A stretch of 64,000 nucleotides of DNA from Leptolyngbyaceae cyanobacterium RM1_1_2 (GTDB lineage: Bacteria > Cyanobacteriota > Cyanobacteriia > Phormidesmidales > Phormidesmidaceae): positions 1 to 64,000 of the forward strand of contig JAAUQI010000017.1 of assembly GCA_012032345.1 (NCBI GenBank). Direction: 5' to 3'. Position 1 is the stretch's first letter; each line of letters starts with the position of its first letter. This document shows, one piece after another, positions 19,807-28,912 of this stretch. Below the pieces are notes generated by a model. That model was not told the DNA's origin. It was given only the letters and a program-made list of their open reading frames with translations, and made no database searches. Position numbers and translations under genes: made by a program.

Positions 19807-20657
19807 ATGCCTCCATCTTTTGAACAGCTCAGCCAGCAGCGCTGCTTTGACGGCACCGTTGAGGTTTATCGCCACACTTCAGCTGTCTGCAATTGCGATA
19901 TGCGCTTTGCCGTTTTTGTTCCTCCCCAGGCTAAAGTAGGGCCAGTTCCCGTCTTGTATTATCTTTCGGGGCTGACCTGTACTGAAGAAAACTTCATCAC
20001 CAAGGCTGGAGCGCAGCGATATGCCTCTGAGCAGGGCCTGATGCTAGTAGCTCCAGATACCAGTCCCCGTGGATCAGCGGTTCCAGATCAAGAGGGCTGG
20101 GATTTTGGTAAAGGCGCAGGTTTTTATGTCGATGCTACCCAGTCACCCTGGCATACTCACTACCGTATGTATAGCTATGTGACTGAAGAACTGCCAGAGC
20201 TAATCGAAAAGCATTTCTCGGTGAGGAGCGATCGCGCCGGAATTTTTGGTCATTCTATGGGCGGACACGGCGCTCTGGTTTGTGGGCTAAAAAATCCAGA
20301 AAAGTTTTGCTCAGTCTCAGCCCTAGCCCCATTGCCGCCCCTTCTCAATGTCCTTGGGGCCAAAAAGCATTTACCCACTATCTAGGCGCGGAGCAAACAG
20401 CCTGGAAAAACTACGACGCCAGTGAGCTAGTCTTGCAGATGGCCAATCCTGATCGTCTCATTCTCATCGATCAAGGCACGTCAGATGGCTTTTATCAGCA
20501 GAGGCAGCTCTTGCCTGAGATTTTTCAGGCAGCTTGTGAGCGGGCGAAACAGCCTTTATCGTTACGCCTGCAGGCTGGCTACGACCACAGCTATTACTTC
20601 ATTGCTACTTTTATGGGCGACCATCTGCAGCATCACGCCCAGATTTTGAATTCATAG
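19807..20657 (+). pseudogene. fghA: S-formylglutathione hydrolase, frameshifted
   Basis: The alpha/beta-hydrolase detoxifies formaldehyde by hydrolysing S-formylglutathione. The first frame runs from ATG 19807 (an in-frame TTG at 19792 is less likely) through [34 protein letters not shown] and the nucleophile elbow GHSMGG to SALAP. The frame changes at CCCC (20327-20330): one missing C restores [14 protein letters not shown] and on to the stop at 20657, including DQGTSDGFY and the His in GYDHSYYF, so the Ser-Asp-His triad is intact. The combined length (283 residues) fits the family. Truncation may be a sequencing error. Confidence 0.88.
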
Positions 20658-20687
20658 TTCTACAGGCGAACAAACTCTCTCTGCTGA

Positions 20688-21740
20688 TTAAGCACCAGCA
20701 TTCAAGTAGCCACGTGACAAAAAGGGAAGATCCACAACGGTTCCGTGCGCCTCGCCAACCGTAATCGAGAGTCCATCACCCCCTGCCTTGGTGCGAATGT
20801 AAGCTAAACCTTTAATGCCTGCTGGCGTATTCACCAGGCTGGTCAGGGTGCCTATTTTGTCTGCACCGCTGCTAACAGGCGACTGCAGCGGTACCTCACG
20901 ATCTAGATGAATCCCCCAAAGCTGCTGCTTGACCCCGTGATAGGTGTTGAGTCGGGCAATAGTTTCTTGACCGATGTAGCAGCCTTTTTCAAAAGAAATT
21001 GTCTGCCACAGCCCAGCCTCTAATGGGTTCACAGCTTCTGTCAGCTCCGTTCCTGGCATGGGGCGACCCTGCTCAATTCGCAGCCGCTGCCAAATCTGCT
21101 CCCCCAGTGGTACCGCTCCCGCCTCAGCCACGGCTTGCCAAAGGCTGTCTGCGGCTTCTATGGGTGTTAGCAGCGTATAGCCGGGACTGGCTAAACCGCT
21201 GCCCACCGCAGCTAGAGTACCTTTTGGGGCAATGGCTTGATGACTGCCATGGGGCTGCCCGATCAGGTCTTTAGCTCCTAGATCAGCCATAATGCGATCG
21301 CTCTGGGGGCCTAACAGACTGAAAGCAGCCCAATCGTCGGTAATGTTTTCAAGCCTAACCTGATCGGCAAAGAAGATATAGCGATCCATCCAGTCAATCA
21401 GGGTTTGCTGCATTCCAGGCGAGGTCAGCAGCCATACGGAGTCTGTTTGTACATAGGCTGAGACTAAATCTAGCATCCGGGCTGTAGACGTGACAAAAGC
21501 GGTATCGCAGCCCTGTCCTGGCTGCAGTCGCTGAAAATCATTGGTGGTTTGATTGTGCAAAAAACGCAGGCGATCGCTATCAGAAACCCGAATTTTGCCC
21601 CAGTGCGAGCGGTCTGCAATCGCCACCGTGGTTTGGGCAGACTGGTAGGCCTGCTCATCGTTGCCAAAGCTAATCAGTATCGTTCCGTGGTCAAAAACTG
21701 CCCCTGCCTGTTTTTGCAGTGCTGCTAGAGATTGCCTCAT
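20688..21740 (-). CDS. ygfZ: folate-binding protein YgfZ (GcvT-like)
   Basis: A 350-residue protein related to the T-protein of the glycine cleavage system but acting as a tetrahydrofolate-dependent helper for Fe-S enzyme maturation. The diagnostic KGCYIGQE motif is present (in FEKGCYIGQETIARLN), preceded by LTEAVNPLEAGL, and an N-terminal LRFLHNQTTNDFQ segment. Length and domain order fit the family. It ends 31 bp from the end of the esterase gene, in convergent orientation. Confidence 0.92.
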   Translation of the reverse strand: MRQSLAALQKQAGAVFDHGTILISFGNDEQAYQSAQTTVAIADRSHWGKIRVSDSDRLRFLHNQTTNDFQRLQPGQGCDTAFVTSTARMLDLVSAYVQTDSVWLLTSPGMQQTLIDWMDRYIFFADQVRLENITDDWAAFSLLGPQSDRIMADLGAKDLIGQPHGSHQAIAPKGTLAAVGSGLASPGYTLLTPIEAADSLWQAVAEAGAVPLGEQIWQRLRIEQGRPMPGTELTEAVNPLEAGLWQTISFEKGCYIGQETIARLNTYHGVKQQLWGIHLDREVPLQSPVSSGADKIGTLTSLVNTPAGIKGLAYIRTKAGGDGLSITVGEAHGTVVDLPFLSRGYLNAGA

Positions 21741-21826
21741 GCTGGGTTTATCAGATAGTAAGTGACTACATGTATTTTACTGACTTCTCTGAATTAAAAA
21801 TTAAAACAGCAGTTTTCAATGGAGCG

Positions 21827-22381
21827 CTAGTGCTGAGGGGATCGCTCTAGCTTAAACAGCTCCAGCGCTGTGCCGCCATGATAGTGCTGGGTGATGCCCA
21901 AGGGAGTCATACCCAAGCGCTGCATAACCTTAATTGAAGGGTGATTGTCAGGCAGCGTCACCGCATAGAGGATGTCTAGCCCTAGCTGCTCAAAGCCGTA
22001 GTTAACGATCGCTCTAGCCGCCTCGGTGGCAAATCCCTGGCCCCAGCTAGCAGGGCAAAAGTGCCAGCCAATCTCAAAGTTCTGAGTCAAATCGCCCTGG
22101 CTGTCTGGGAGTTGCACCAGTAAAATACTGCCAATGGCCTGCCCGGTGGCTTTTTCTACAACAGCCCAAACCCCCGTGCCGTTATTGTGCGTGTAGAAGC
22201 GATCGCAGTAGTGCTGTAGGCGATCGCGTACCTCTGCTGGTGTTTTGGCCGGGTGGCGATCGCTAAGCCACTGGGTCACGGCTGAGTCGCCATAGATTTT
22301 ACTGGCCTGATCTGCGTCTGTCTCAGGTTCCCAGTCTCGAATAGTCAACCGGGCCGTCTCTAACTTGAAACCTGTGTCCAT
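21827..22381 (-). CDS. GNAT N-acetyltransferase (RimJ/RimL type)
   Basis: The 184-residue protein shows LETARLTIRDW at the N-terminus, the acetyl-CoA region IGWHFCPASWGQGFATEAA (about 104-122, with the Q/R-x-x-G-x-A-type loop) and the C-terminal NHPSIKVMQRLGM, all usual in RimJ/RimL-like acetyltransferases. Substrate (protein N-terminus, amino sugar or small molecule) cannot be told. It lies 86 bp upstream of ygfZ on the same strand. Confidence 0.88.
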   Translation of the reverse strand: MDTGFKLETARLTIRDWEPETDADQASKIYGDSAVTQWLSDRHPAKTPAEVRDRLQHYCDRFYTHNNGTGVWAVVEKATGQAIGSILLVQLPDSQGDLTQNFEIGWHFCPASWGQGFATEAARAIVNYGFEQLGLDILYAVTLPDNHPSIKVMQRLGMTPLGITQHYHGGTALELFKLERSPQH

Positions 22382-22410
22382 AGTGGTTGAATAAAGGCGA
22401 TCGCACTGGG

Positions 22411-22851
22411 CTATTTTTTAGCAATATTTTTACCGCCACGAACAGTAAAAATTACCCGTTCTCCCAAGCAATAGGTCAGTCCTGCTCCTAGAGCAATACC
22501 GAGCAGCGTATTAACCAAATAATGGACGCCCAGCCAGTCCAAAACTGGAAAAATTAAAAAGCTGCGGGCAATAATGACGATCGCGGCTGATAAATGATAC
22601 ATCGGCAGCTGATAAAGCAACACAGGTTTTAGCTGCCAGCTGGCTTGAGGCCACACGCCTAGCCGATAGACAAAGAAGCTAAACAGCAGCGAAATTTCAA
22701 TAGCAGTCACGTTAGCCAGATTGCGCAGTAGAGGCGTCTTAGCTGCAAACAGGGCAACTAGCACTGAGATGGCCGCTAGGTTAAACGCCGCTGTGATGCT
22801 ACCGCAAATTAAAAACCTAACTTTTTTATTTTTTAAGAACTGGCGACGCAT
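22411..22851 (-). CDS. GtrA family membrane protein
   Basis: The 146-residue protein has four hydrophobic segments and the family N-terminus KVRFLICGSITAAFNLAAIS, with the Phe-x-x-x-G-x-x-x-x-x-x-N pattern. GtrA-like proteins are small inner-membrane proteins thought to help flip or use polyprenyl-linked sugars. It sits 30 bp upstream of the GNAT gene, probably in one operon with it. A role in the surface-polysaccharide locus 4 kb away is only a guess. Confidence 0.85.
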   Translation of the reverse strand: MRRQFLKNKKVRFLICGSITAAFNLAAISVLVALFAAKTPLLRNLANVTAIEISLLFSFFVYRLGVWPQASWQLKPVLLYQLPMYHLSAAIVIIARSFLIFPVLDWLGVHYLVNTLLGIALGAGLTYCLGERVIFTVRGGKNIAKK

Positions 22852-22913
22852 TGAGTGAGACTAGCCTGTAATTGCAAGAAATTCAACCCACAACGCCCAG
22901 TAGGTGAATACAA

Positions 22914-23336
22914 TTAGCTCTCAGTAAATAAAGTCAGCGGCAGCGGGCCGTAAGTACCGTTGACTTCATCTAGTTCAGAAGCATGATAGGTGATCAAAAC
23001 GCCCCTCGATGAGCCACCGTAGTCGTCTAAATACCACAGGCCTTTGAGCGTATTGAACTTGAGATAAACTGCTTCTGACTTTTCAGGCAGGCTAAGTGTT
23101 ACCTCAACCCCCAGCGCTCTTAGATAGCTCTCCATCGCAGCTTTTGCTGCCGCCAAAGTATCAGCACAAATACCAAGTGTCTGGTAGTCTGACGCCTGAT
23201 TTAGCTGATCCAGCGCCTGCCGGACTTTTGCAGATTCTGCCTCAGAGAGGACAGGCGGTACCTGTAGGCGGCTAAACCGGGCCAAGTCTTTTCTGATAGC
23301 TTGAACGTCTTGAGCATTGAGATCAGCAGAAGTCAT
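22914..23336 (-). CDS. DUF1824 family protein
   Basis: An open frame extends to 23450, but the ATG at 23336 gives a 140-residue product starting MTSADLNAQDVQAIRKDLAR, matching the cyanobacterial DUF1824 family. Typical features are VYLKFNTLKGLWYLDDYGG and SSRGVLITYHAS near the C-terminus. The protein is soluble and has no known function. It is divergent from radC, with 81 bp between the start codons. Confidence 0.8.
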   Translation of the reverse strand: MTSADLNAQDVQAIRKDLARFSRLQVPPVLSEAESAKVRQALDQLNQASDYQTLGICADTLAAAKAAMESYLRALGVEVTLSLPEKSEAVYLKFNTLKGLWYLDDYGGSSRGVLITYHASELDEVNGTYGPLPLTLFTES

Positions 23337-23417
23337 GGGAATAGTGGGATGAATTAGGCTTTTGGGATTAATAAGGCAGGCTTGTCTTATTTTTAACCCT
23401 ACCGTCAGCGTGCTTCT

Positions 23418-24149
23418 ATGACTTACTGCGTTCGAGTGGCAGACATGCACGCTAGTGAACGCCCGCGTGAGCGACTGTTTAACTACGGTGCTAAAAATCT
23501 AGCTACTGCTGAGTTAATTGCTATTTTACTCGGTACTGGGCAGGGTGCAGGTAAGCTTTCTGCGGTGGGCTTAGGGCAGTACATTTTGCAGGTGCTAGGA
23601 CGAGAGCAGGCAGATCCGCTGGCGGCGCTACGGGAGGTTTCAGCCCACGAGCTGACGCAGATTCCGGGGATTGGCGTCGCTAAGGCAGCGGCTATTTTGG
23701 CGGCGCTAGAGCTGGGGCGGCGGGTGATGACCTCAAAGCCACTAGAGCGAACAGTGGTTGATGATCCAGCGATCGCGGCAGCAGCGCTCAGCCACGATTT
23801 AATGTGGCAAACCCAGGAGCGCTTTGCCGTTGTCTTTTTAGATATTAAACACCGGCTGCTAGGCACTCAGGTTCTCACCATTGGCAGTGCAACTGAGACA
23901 CTAGCCCCGCCGCGCGATATTTTTCGAGAAATTATTCGGCAGGGAGCAACACGGGCGATCGTAGCCCACAATCATCCCTCTGGCAGCTTAGAACCCAGCC
24001 TTGAAGACATTACCCTGACTCGCCAACTGCTTAAAGCCGCCGATATTTTGGGTGTTCCCCTGCTCGACCATTTGATTCTAGGAAATGGCGACTATCGCAG
24101 CCTGCGCCAGACCACAAATCTGTGGCAGGAAGAAGCCGCTCAGTCATAG
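23418..24149 (+). CDS. radC: RadC family protein (JAB/MPN domain)
   Basis: The 243-residue protein begins with a helix-hairpin-helix-like N-terminal region ([40 protein letters not shown]), followed by the MPN/JAB domain (about 115-235). Metal ligands are seen in [19 protein letters not shown] (His-x-His and the following Asp) and an upstream Glu. The family name comes from a DNA-repair assignment that has been questioned; the true activity is not established. Confidence 0.92.
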   Translation: MTYCVRVADMHASERPRERLFNYGAKNLATAELIAILLGTGQGAGKLSAVGLGQYILQVLGREQADPLAALREVSAHELTQIPGIGVAKAAAILAALELGRRVMTSKPLERTVVDDPAIAAAALSHDLMWQTQERFAVVFLDIKHRLLGTQVLTIGSATETLAPPRDIFREIIRQGATRAIVAHNHPSGSLEPSLEDITLTRQLLKAADILGVPLLDHLILGNGDYRSLRQTTNLWQEEAAQS

Positions 24150-24193
24150 TCAGACTCAAATGTAAGCATAACCGTAGTCCAGCCGACATATCG

Positions 24194-24418
24194 CTAATCT
24201 ACGAGCTTGACCATGCCTTTTTGAATTGCATCAAATAAACGGTTAATTTGATAGCGTTCGCGTTCATCAACAGTGCCGTCAGCTAAAACTGTCCGCGATA
24301 GTTCTCGATACTGGCTGTAAGAGATGGTGCGAGCGCTAATAAAGCGATCAACAAGCTGAGTGACGTCAGCTTCAGTAGCCTCAGTAGTAGACCCAGTCGG
24401 GGAATTTTGAAACTTCAT
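24194..24418 (-). CDS. small conserved cyanobacterial protein, unknown
   Basis: The open frame reaches 24481, but the ATG at 24418 is preferred because GGGAGG lies about eight bases upstream. It gives 74 residues: MKFQNSPTGS..., a Thr/Glu-rich start, then VDRFISARTISYSQYRELSR and DERERYQINRLFDAIQKG. The pattern (helical, with an LADGTVDERER turn resembling an EF-hand-like or TerB-like loop) recurs in small cyanobacterial proteins, but I cannot name a family. It lies 63 bp downstream of the cupin gene. Confidence 0.65.
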   Translation of the reverse strand: MKFQNSPTGSTTEATEADVTQLVDRFISARTISYSQYRELSRTVLADGTVDERERYQINRLFDAIQKGMVKLVD

Positions 24419-24481
24419 CGGGTTAGCCTCCCTATAAACAGCAAATGACCAGTCGTAGACCGAGATTGAGAGGGAAAGCAA

Positions 24482-24832
24482 TCACCTGGCCCTAGATCGC
24501 TCAATCGCTAATCCGAAGTAGGTCAACACCAGCTCTGTAGAACCTGTATCTAGCACCTCATGTTCACGCGGCTCAACCGCAATGCAGGTTCCTACCTGGA
24601 GCGTATAATCAGCCCCATTAATACGAATGATACCGTTTCCCGCTTCCACAAAAAAGACTTCACATAGATATGTGTGAGCATGAGCCTCGACTACCTGACC
24701 TAGAGCAAAGTAAGCTTGGGCAAAATTAGTCAGGTGCGGCAGATCGCCTGAGCTGAGCAAGACCCGCTTTTTGATGGTGGGACTGTGGGAAACGGCTGCT
24801 GCGGGCAAAGCCGATAACAGCGCCTGTTTCAT
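24482..24832 (-). CDS. cupin-domain protein
   Basis: The ATG at 24832 overlaps the aroC stop codon (ATGA), giving 116 residues translationally coupled to chorismate synthase. A six-codon longer start at 24850 is possible. The single cupin domain has the first motif as [20 protein letters not shown] (two His and a Glu as likely metal ligands) and a second motif around [12 protein letters not shown]. It may be a small metal enzyme or sensor; a link to aromatic amino-acid metabolism is suggested only by the coupling. Confidence 0.82.
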   Translation of the reverse strand: MKQALLSALPAAAVSHSPTIKKRVLLSSGDLPHLTNFAQAYFALGQVVEAHAHTYLCEVFFVEAGNGIIRINGADYTLQVGTCIAVEPREHEVLDTGSTELVLTYFGLAIERSRAR

Positions 24833-25923
24833 AGTTCTAAAAGCTGACACTGGGCGTGGTGACGTAGCAGATGGTCGCAGAGTACAAGAGCTATCATGGC
24901 TTCGACCATTGGCACCGCTCTCGGCAGCACACAGGGATCGTGGCGACCTTTGGCCGCTAGCAGTGTCTCTTCGCCCGTGCTGCTGACAGTACGCTGCTCT
25001 TTGCGAATTGTGGCTGTAGGTTTAAACGCCGCCCGAATGATAATGTTTTCACCATTGGCAATGCCGCCCTGGGTACCGCCAGAGCGGTTGGTGCGGGTGC
25101 GAATTTCTCCCGCTTCACCCCGGTAAAATTCGTCGTTGTGCTGGCTGCCCGTGAGCAAAGTTCCGGCAAACCCAGAGCCAATTTCAAAACCTTTGCTAGC
25201 TGGCAGCGACATAACGGCCTTAGCCAGATCCGCTTCTAATTTGTCAAAGACGGGAGAGCCTAGTCCCTTAGGTACGCGGCGGGCGACGCACTCAACAACG
25301 CCCCCAATTGAGTCACCGATGTCGCGAATGGCTTCAATCCGCTCGATCATGCGCTCGGCGGCTTCAGCGTCCGGGCAGCGGACTATGTTGCTTTCTACCT
25401 GCTCTAGCGTGACGATGTCTGGATTAACAATGCCTTCGAGGTCTTGGATCCGCTTGACGTAGCCCACAATCTCAACGCCGGCAGCAAGCTTTAAGACTTT
25501 TTTAGCGATCGCCCCAGCAGCTACCCGCCCAATGGTCTCACGGGCCGAGGAGCGGCCACCCCCCTGCCAGTTGCGAATGCCGTATTTAGCGTCATAAGTA
25601 GCATCGGCGTGAGAGGGGCGATACTTTTGCGCCATCTCGTTATAGTCTTGCGGACGCGTATCTTTGTTGCGCACCAAAATTGTGATCGGGGTACCCAAGG
25701 TTTTGCCTTCAAAAACACCGGAGACAATTTCGCAAGTGTCGGTTTCTTGACGCGGCGTGGTAATTTTGCTTTGCCCTGGACGCCGCCGGTCGAGTTCCTG
25801 CTGAATCTCCTCGGCAGAAATCTTAATCTGAGGGGGGCAGCCGTCAATCACTACACCCACGCCGCCACCGTGAGACTCTCCGAAGGTCGTAATGCGAAAT
25901 AGGTGGCCGAAGGTATTGCCCAT
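24829..25923 (-). CDS. aroC: chorismate synthase
   Basis: It catalyses the last shikimate-pathway step (EPSP to chorismate) using reduced FMN. The 364-residue protein shows the three family signatures: [17 protein letters not shown] (about 15-31), [23 protein letters not shown] (split by its conserved Gly-rich core) and the C-terminal region [12 protein letters not shown]. Conserved FMN-binding His and Arg residues are visible. The start at ATG 25923 gives [20 protein letters not shown], standard for cyanobacteria. It is followed by the coupled cupin gene. Confidence 0.97.
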   Translation of the reverse strand: MGNTFGHLFRITTFGESHGGGVGVVIDGCPPQIKISAEEIQQELDRRRPGQSKITTPRQETDTCEIVSGVFEGKTLGTPITILVRNKDTRPQDYNEMAQKYRPSHADATYDAKYGIRNWQGGGRSSARETIGRVAAGAIAKKVLKLAAGVEIVGYVKRIQDLEGIVNPDIVTLEQVESNIVRCPDAEAAERMIERIEAIRDIGDSIGGVVECVARRVPKGLGSPVFDKLEADLAKAVMSLPASKGFEIGSGFAGTLLTGSQHNDEFYRGEAGEIRTRTNRSGGTQGGIANGENIIIRAAFKPTATIRKEQRTVSSTGEETLLAAKGRHDPCVLPRAVPMVEAMIALVLCDHLLRHHAQCQLLEL

Positions 25924-25931
25924 GCTGGTGA

Positions 25932-26368
25932 TTAAAAACTAGAGCCTTTTGATCCTAACCCATTAGGCGGTACCCTTTGCGTTCCCGCTAAGCTCAAAGA
26001 TGGCTGAGTTCCCGGTAAGGCTTGAGGTTGAGCAGTGGTAATGTGGCCCACATAAAAAGCGCCTGCTTCCATATCTAGCGCCGTCGCCGTAATGTCTCCT
26101 TCAACTCGGGCTGTGCGGCTGAGGGAAAGCTTGCCAGTAGCAACAACGCGGGCTTTTACAGTGCCGTGAATAATAATATTGTGACCGCTGAGTTCGGGGC
26201 CTTCAATAGCACCGTCAGCCGCAATCTCAACATCACCGTTGATCATGACCTCACCAAAAACTGCGCCATCTAACCGCAGACTACCATCAACTTTTAAGTC
26301 ACCCTGAAAATGACTACCTGACCTACGTAGGTAAAGCGATTGGGTTCACCTTGGCGTCGTCTAAACAT
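25932..26368 (-). pseudogene. bactofilin (polymer-forming cytoskeletal protein), frameshifted
   Basis: The gene starts at ATG 26368 (GAGGA upstream) as MFRRRQGEPNRFTYVGQ. The frame breaks at CC (26317-26318 on the + strand); restoring one base gives GSHFQGDLKVDGSLRLDGA and then VMINGDVEIAADGAIEGPE on to the stop at 25932. The right-handed beta-helix repeats (NIIIHGTVKARVVATGKLSL, ARVEGDITATALDM) are those of bactofilins, which polymerise on the membrane without nucleotides. The end is a proline-rich tail. Combined length about 146 residues. Linkage to an M23 peptidase is a known arrangement in many bacteria. Confidence 0.85.
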
Positions 26369-27379
26369 AAAACAAGTCCTCAGCGTGAGTTTTGAGCGCC
26401 ATCGCTCAAGGATGCAGGAGCGCCAATCGCTCAAGGATGCAGGAGCGCCATCGCTCAAGGATGCAGGAGCGCCATCGCCTAGCGGCAGATAACCGCGCGG
26501 ATTAACCGATTTTCCATTCTGATGCACCTCATAGTGTAGATGCGGGCCTGACGATCGTCCGGTGTTGCCCAGGTAGCCAATAATCTGACCCCGCTCAACG
26601 CGATCGCCGACTTTAACTGCTAGCCCTGAGAGATGACCATACAGCGTCTGATATCCGTAACCGTGATCTAGAATCACATGATTACCGTAGCCACCCGAAT
26701 TCTCGGCTTGTTTAGCCATACCGCTAGCAGTCGCGTAGATTGACGCACCGTAGGGGCCTTTAAGATCAATACCCTGATGCAGTTCGTAGCGCAACCGACC
26801 AAACGGATTGCGCCGCAGCCCAAACTCAGACGTGACCTCAAAATGTCCTTTCAGTGGCAGACCATCAGGGTAAGCATCTGCCGCCGCCGCCTCTGCCGCT
26901 AGGGTTTGCTCCAGAGCAGGTTTTACCTGAGCTTTCAGATTTTTTTCCAGGACGGGTAGTCTCTGCTTGGCTAAGTGAAAAAGAGTCTGGGTGCTAGCGG
27001 CTTCCGGTATTCCCCCCTGGGGCACACGCGTTGAAGACTGAGTAGATGCCTCGGGAGACAACCCAGCGCGCTGACGTAGGTCGCTCACCTCAGCATCCAA
27101 AGAATCTAGATTGATCAGGACTTCAGTTGCCGTTTCAGCCAGGTTTTGGTTCTCTGTGGCCAGTTTCAGATTGGAGCGCACCAGAGTAGACACTGTCAGG
27201 CCCAGCCAGATCAGCGGTGTTCCCGCTAGCACCAAGGCCAGCAAAATGGCAGGCAGGGGACGAAAGTTAAGAGTTAGCGGCTCTCTTCCGGTTCGAGCCA
27301 CTAAAACCGTATAGCGTTCAGGAATTCGACGACGCATCAGTAACGCTGGCGTAAACTCGCTCAGATTTCGTTTCAACAA
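26294..27379 (-). CDS. M23-family (LytM) peptidase; reading frame runs into bactofilin gene
   Basis: A membrane helix (about 45-66, ILLALVLAGTPLIWLGLTV) is followed by a coiled-coil region (about 70-160) and a peptidase M23 domain (about 190-300). Catalytic zinc ligands are in HQGIDLKGP (His and Asp) and HLHYEV. The protein is expected to cut peptidoglycan cross-bridges in the periplasm. After YLPLGDG the frame passes through a 24-bp tandem repeat, and because one unit has 25 bp it continues into the start of the bactofilin gene. Without the extra base the protein would end at a TGA at 26380-26382, just before the bactofilin ribosome-binding site, giving a normal gene pair. Confidence 0.85.
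   Translation of the reverse strand: MLKRNLSEFTPALLMRRRIPERYTVLVARTGREPLTLNFRPLPAILLALVLAGTPLIWLGLTVSTLVRSNLKLATENQNLAETATEVLINLDSLDAEVSDLRQRAGLSPEASTQSSTRVPQGGIPEAASTQTLFHLAKQRLPVLEKNLKAQVKPALEQTLAAEAAAADAYPDGLPLKGHFEVTSEFGLRRNPFGRLRYELHQGIDLKGPYGASIYATASGMAKQAENSGGYGNHVILDHGYGYQTLYGHLSGLAVKVGDRVERGQIIGYLGNTGRSSGPHLHYEVHQNGKSVNPRGYLPLGDGAPASLSDGAPASLSDWRSCILERWRSKLTLRTCFMFRRRQGEPNRFTYVGQVVIFRVT
26394..26479. repeat. 24-bp tandem repeat in the M23 C-terminal tail
   Basis: Units GAGCGCCATCGCTCAAGG plus ATGCAG occupy 26394-26417, 26418-26442 and 26443-26466, with a partial fourth to 26479. Read as protein they encode repeats of DGAPASLS. The middle unit has an extra A (GCCAATCG), making it 25 bp and shifting the reading frame. 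Confidence 0.85.
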
Positions 27380-27561
27380 TTACAAACTCAGGCATTATAC
27401 GGGGATCGCTCGACATAAGACAATTTTCTTGCTTTTTAGGCAGGGCAATCTTCTTAACAAACTGTTTTGTTATGCCTGCTTGGCGATCGCAACGCCAAAA
27501 GCTAGGCTGAGCACGTTATTGTTAGTCTGACAGGGACATTTGTGATTAGAGACATCCTGCC

Positions 27562-28743
27562 ATGAAAATTAGAGTCATCAGCGACACCCTCTTCAAGCGC
27601 AGTCCTAAACTTTCTAATCAGCTATCAGAATCTGAAAAAGTATTTGTCAAAAACGGTACTGAGTTTGAAATTGAGTTCTATGTAGAAGCGCCTGAGCGTC
27701 ACCTCAAAGTTGCTTTAGCCAACCAGACGTTAGGTGACGACGAGGCACTGGAGTGGTATGTTTACAAGCCCGACATCAAGCTAGAGGAATCTCCAGTTAA
27801 GCTTCAGGTGATTAGCGACACGCTCCTAAAGCTCCGCCCGGTGCTTTCAAGTCAGCTATCAGACCGTGAAAAAGTATTTGTCAAAAACGGTACTCAGTTC
27901 GATTTGCAGTCTTACCTGCCGGCTGAGGGCAATCATCTCAAAATTGCGATCGCCAATGCCTTCCTTGGCCCAGACAACCGCAATACCTGGTATGCCTTCA
28001 ACCCGGATGTGCGAGTACAAGGCTCCAGCATCACGCTAAAAGTCATCAGCGACACGCTCTTTAAGCTAGCGCCAAAGCTTTCAAGCGAACTATCAGACCG
28101 TGAGAAGGTGTTTATCAAAAACGGCACGGTATTTGAAATCGGCGCTCATGCTCCATCTGAAAATAGCCATGTCAAAGTCTCCCTCAGCAATGCCTTCCTT
28201 GGCCCAGACAACCGCAACACCTGGTATGCCTACATGCCAGATCTGCAAATTGAAGGTAACGAACCCGATAATAAGCCTCAAGATGCAGCTAGCCCCACCC
28301 CGCCTAACCGTGGAGCTAGTGTTCGACTGCCGGGCTTTCAGGGGCTTTATTATTTAGCCAACCCAATTTTGCCAAACGGTAGCTTTACTTGGGCAGAAGC
28401 AACCCACAATGGCAGCCGCACTCCGGTTAATGCAGGCGTTGTCTACGGCATTATTCGCGTAGCCAAGGCAATGGAAGAAGTCCGTAAGCGGTTGGGCAAT
28501 CGCGCAATTCGAATTAACTCTTGGTACCGCGATCCGAGAACTAATGCAGCCGTAGGCGGCGCTCGATTTTCTCGTCACCTGTTAGGAGATGCGGTGGACT
28601 TTGTGGTTGCTGGCATTCATCCCTACGACGTCTACGATCGCTTAAATGGCTGGTGGGGGTCTAAAGGGGGATTAGCCAGCGCGACCGTGTTTACTCATTT
28701 AGACACACGGGGATACAATGCCCGCTGGAGCTATGGATTTTAG
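27562..28743 (+). CDS. M15-type D,D-carboxypeptidase-like enzyme with three N-terminal repeats
   Basis: A 393-residue protein. Residues 1-230 are three tandem copies of about 77 residues, each with a ...VISDTLFK...LS...LSDREKVFVKNGT core. Copies 2 and 3 share NAFLGPDNRNTWYA; copy 1 is more diverged. The repeats are probably binding modules, possibly for cell wall or surface polymer. The C-terminal domain (about 255-393) is a Peptidase_M15_3/VanY-type zinc enzyme: SWYRDPRTNAAVGGARFSRH, HLLGDAVDF (H-x-x-G-x-A-x-D) and FTHLDTRGYNARW. No signal peptide is visible, which is odd for a murein enzyme; a phage-type lysin or a leaderless export route are alternatives. Confidence 0.85.
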   Translation: MKIRVISDTLFKRSPKLSNQLSESEKVFVKNGTEFEIEFYVEAPERHLKVALANQTLGDDEALEWYVYKPDIKLEESPVKLQVISDTLLKLRPVLSSQLSDREKVFVKNGTQFDLQSYLPAEGNHLKIAIANAFLGPDNRNTWYAFNPDVRVQGSSITLKVISDTLFKLAPKLSSELSDREKVFIKNGTVFEIGAHAPSENSHVKVSLSNAFLGPDNRNTWYAYMPDLQIEGNEPDNKPQDAASPTPPNRGASVRLPGFQGLYYLANPILPNGSFTWAEATHNGSRTPVNAGVVYGIIRVAKAMEEVRKRLGNRAIRINSWYRDPRTNAAVGGARFSRHLLGDAVDFVVAGIHPYDVYDRLNGWWGSKGGLASATVFTHLDTRGYNARWSYGF

Positions 28744-28774
28744 GCGTTCTGGATGGGATTGCACGCAGTAATAT

Positions 28775-28805
28775 TTGGCAGCGGCAGGATGTCCTATGCT
28801 ATCCT
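28775..28805 (+). promoter_or_regulatory. possible promoter of tRNA-Pro
   Basis: TTGGCA (28775-28780) and TATCCT (28800-28805) preceded by TGC lie 19 bp apart, ending 16 bases before the mature tRNA 5' end. Spacing is slightly long, so this is a weak call. Confidence 0.3.
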
Positions 28806-28821
28806 GGGTAGGCGTTAAAAA

Positions 28822-28895
28822 CGGGGCGTAGCGCAGCTTGGTAGCGCACCACTTTGGGGTAGTGGGGGTCGCAGGTTCAAATCCTGTCGCTCCGA
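28822..28895 (+). tRNA. tRNA-Pro (anticodon GGG)
   Basis: The 74-nt cloverleaf is complete. The acceptor stem CGGGGCG pairs with CGCTCCG (one G-U), the D arm is GCGC/GCGC, the anticodon stem is CCACT/AGTGG with loop TTGGGGT (anticodon GGG), and the T arm GCAGG-TTCAAAT-CCTGT has the usual TTCAAAT loop. The discriminator base is A and CCA is not encoded. It lies alone between the M15 gene and a small unknown gene. Confidence 0.95.
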
Positions 28896-28912
28896 TTCAG
28901 TTAAGACAGCCT

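Noticed and set aside
26294-26368. Natural M23-bactofilin fusion protein
   Set aside because: The joined frame stops 25 codons into bactofilin. Two one-base changes give two normal separate genes, so the fusion is probably an artefact of indels.
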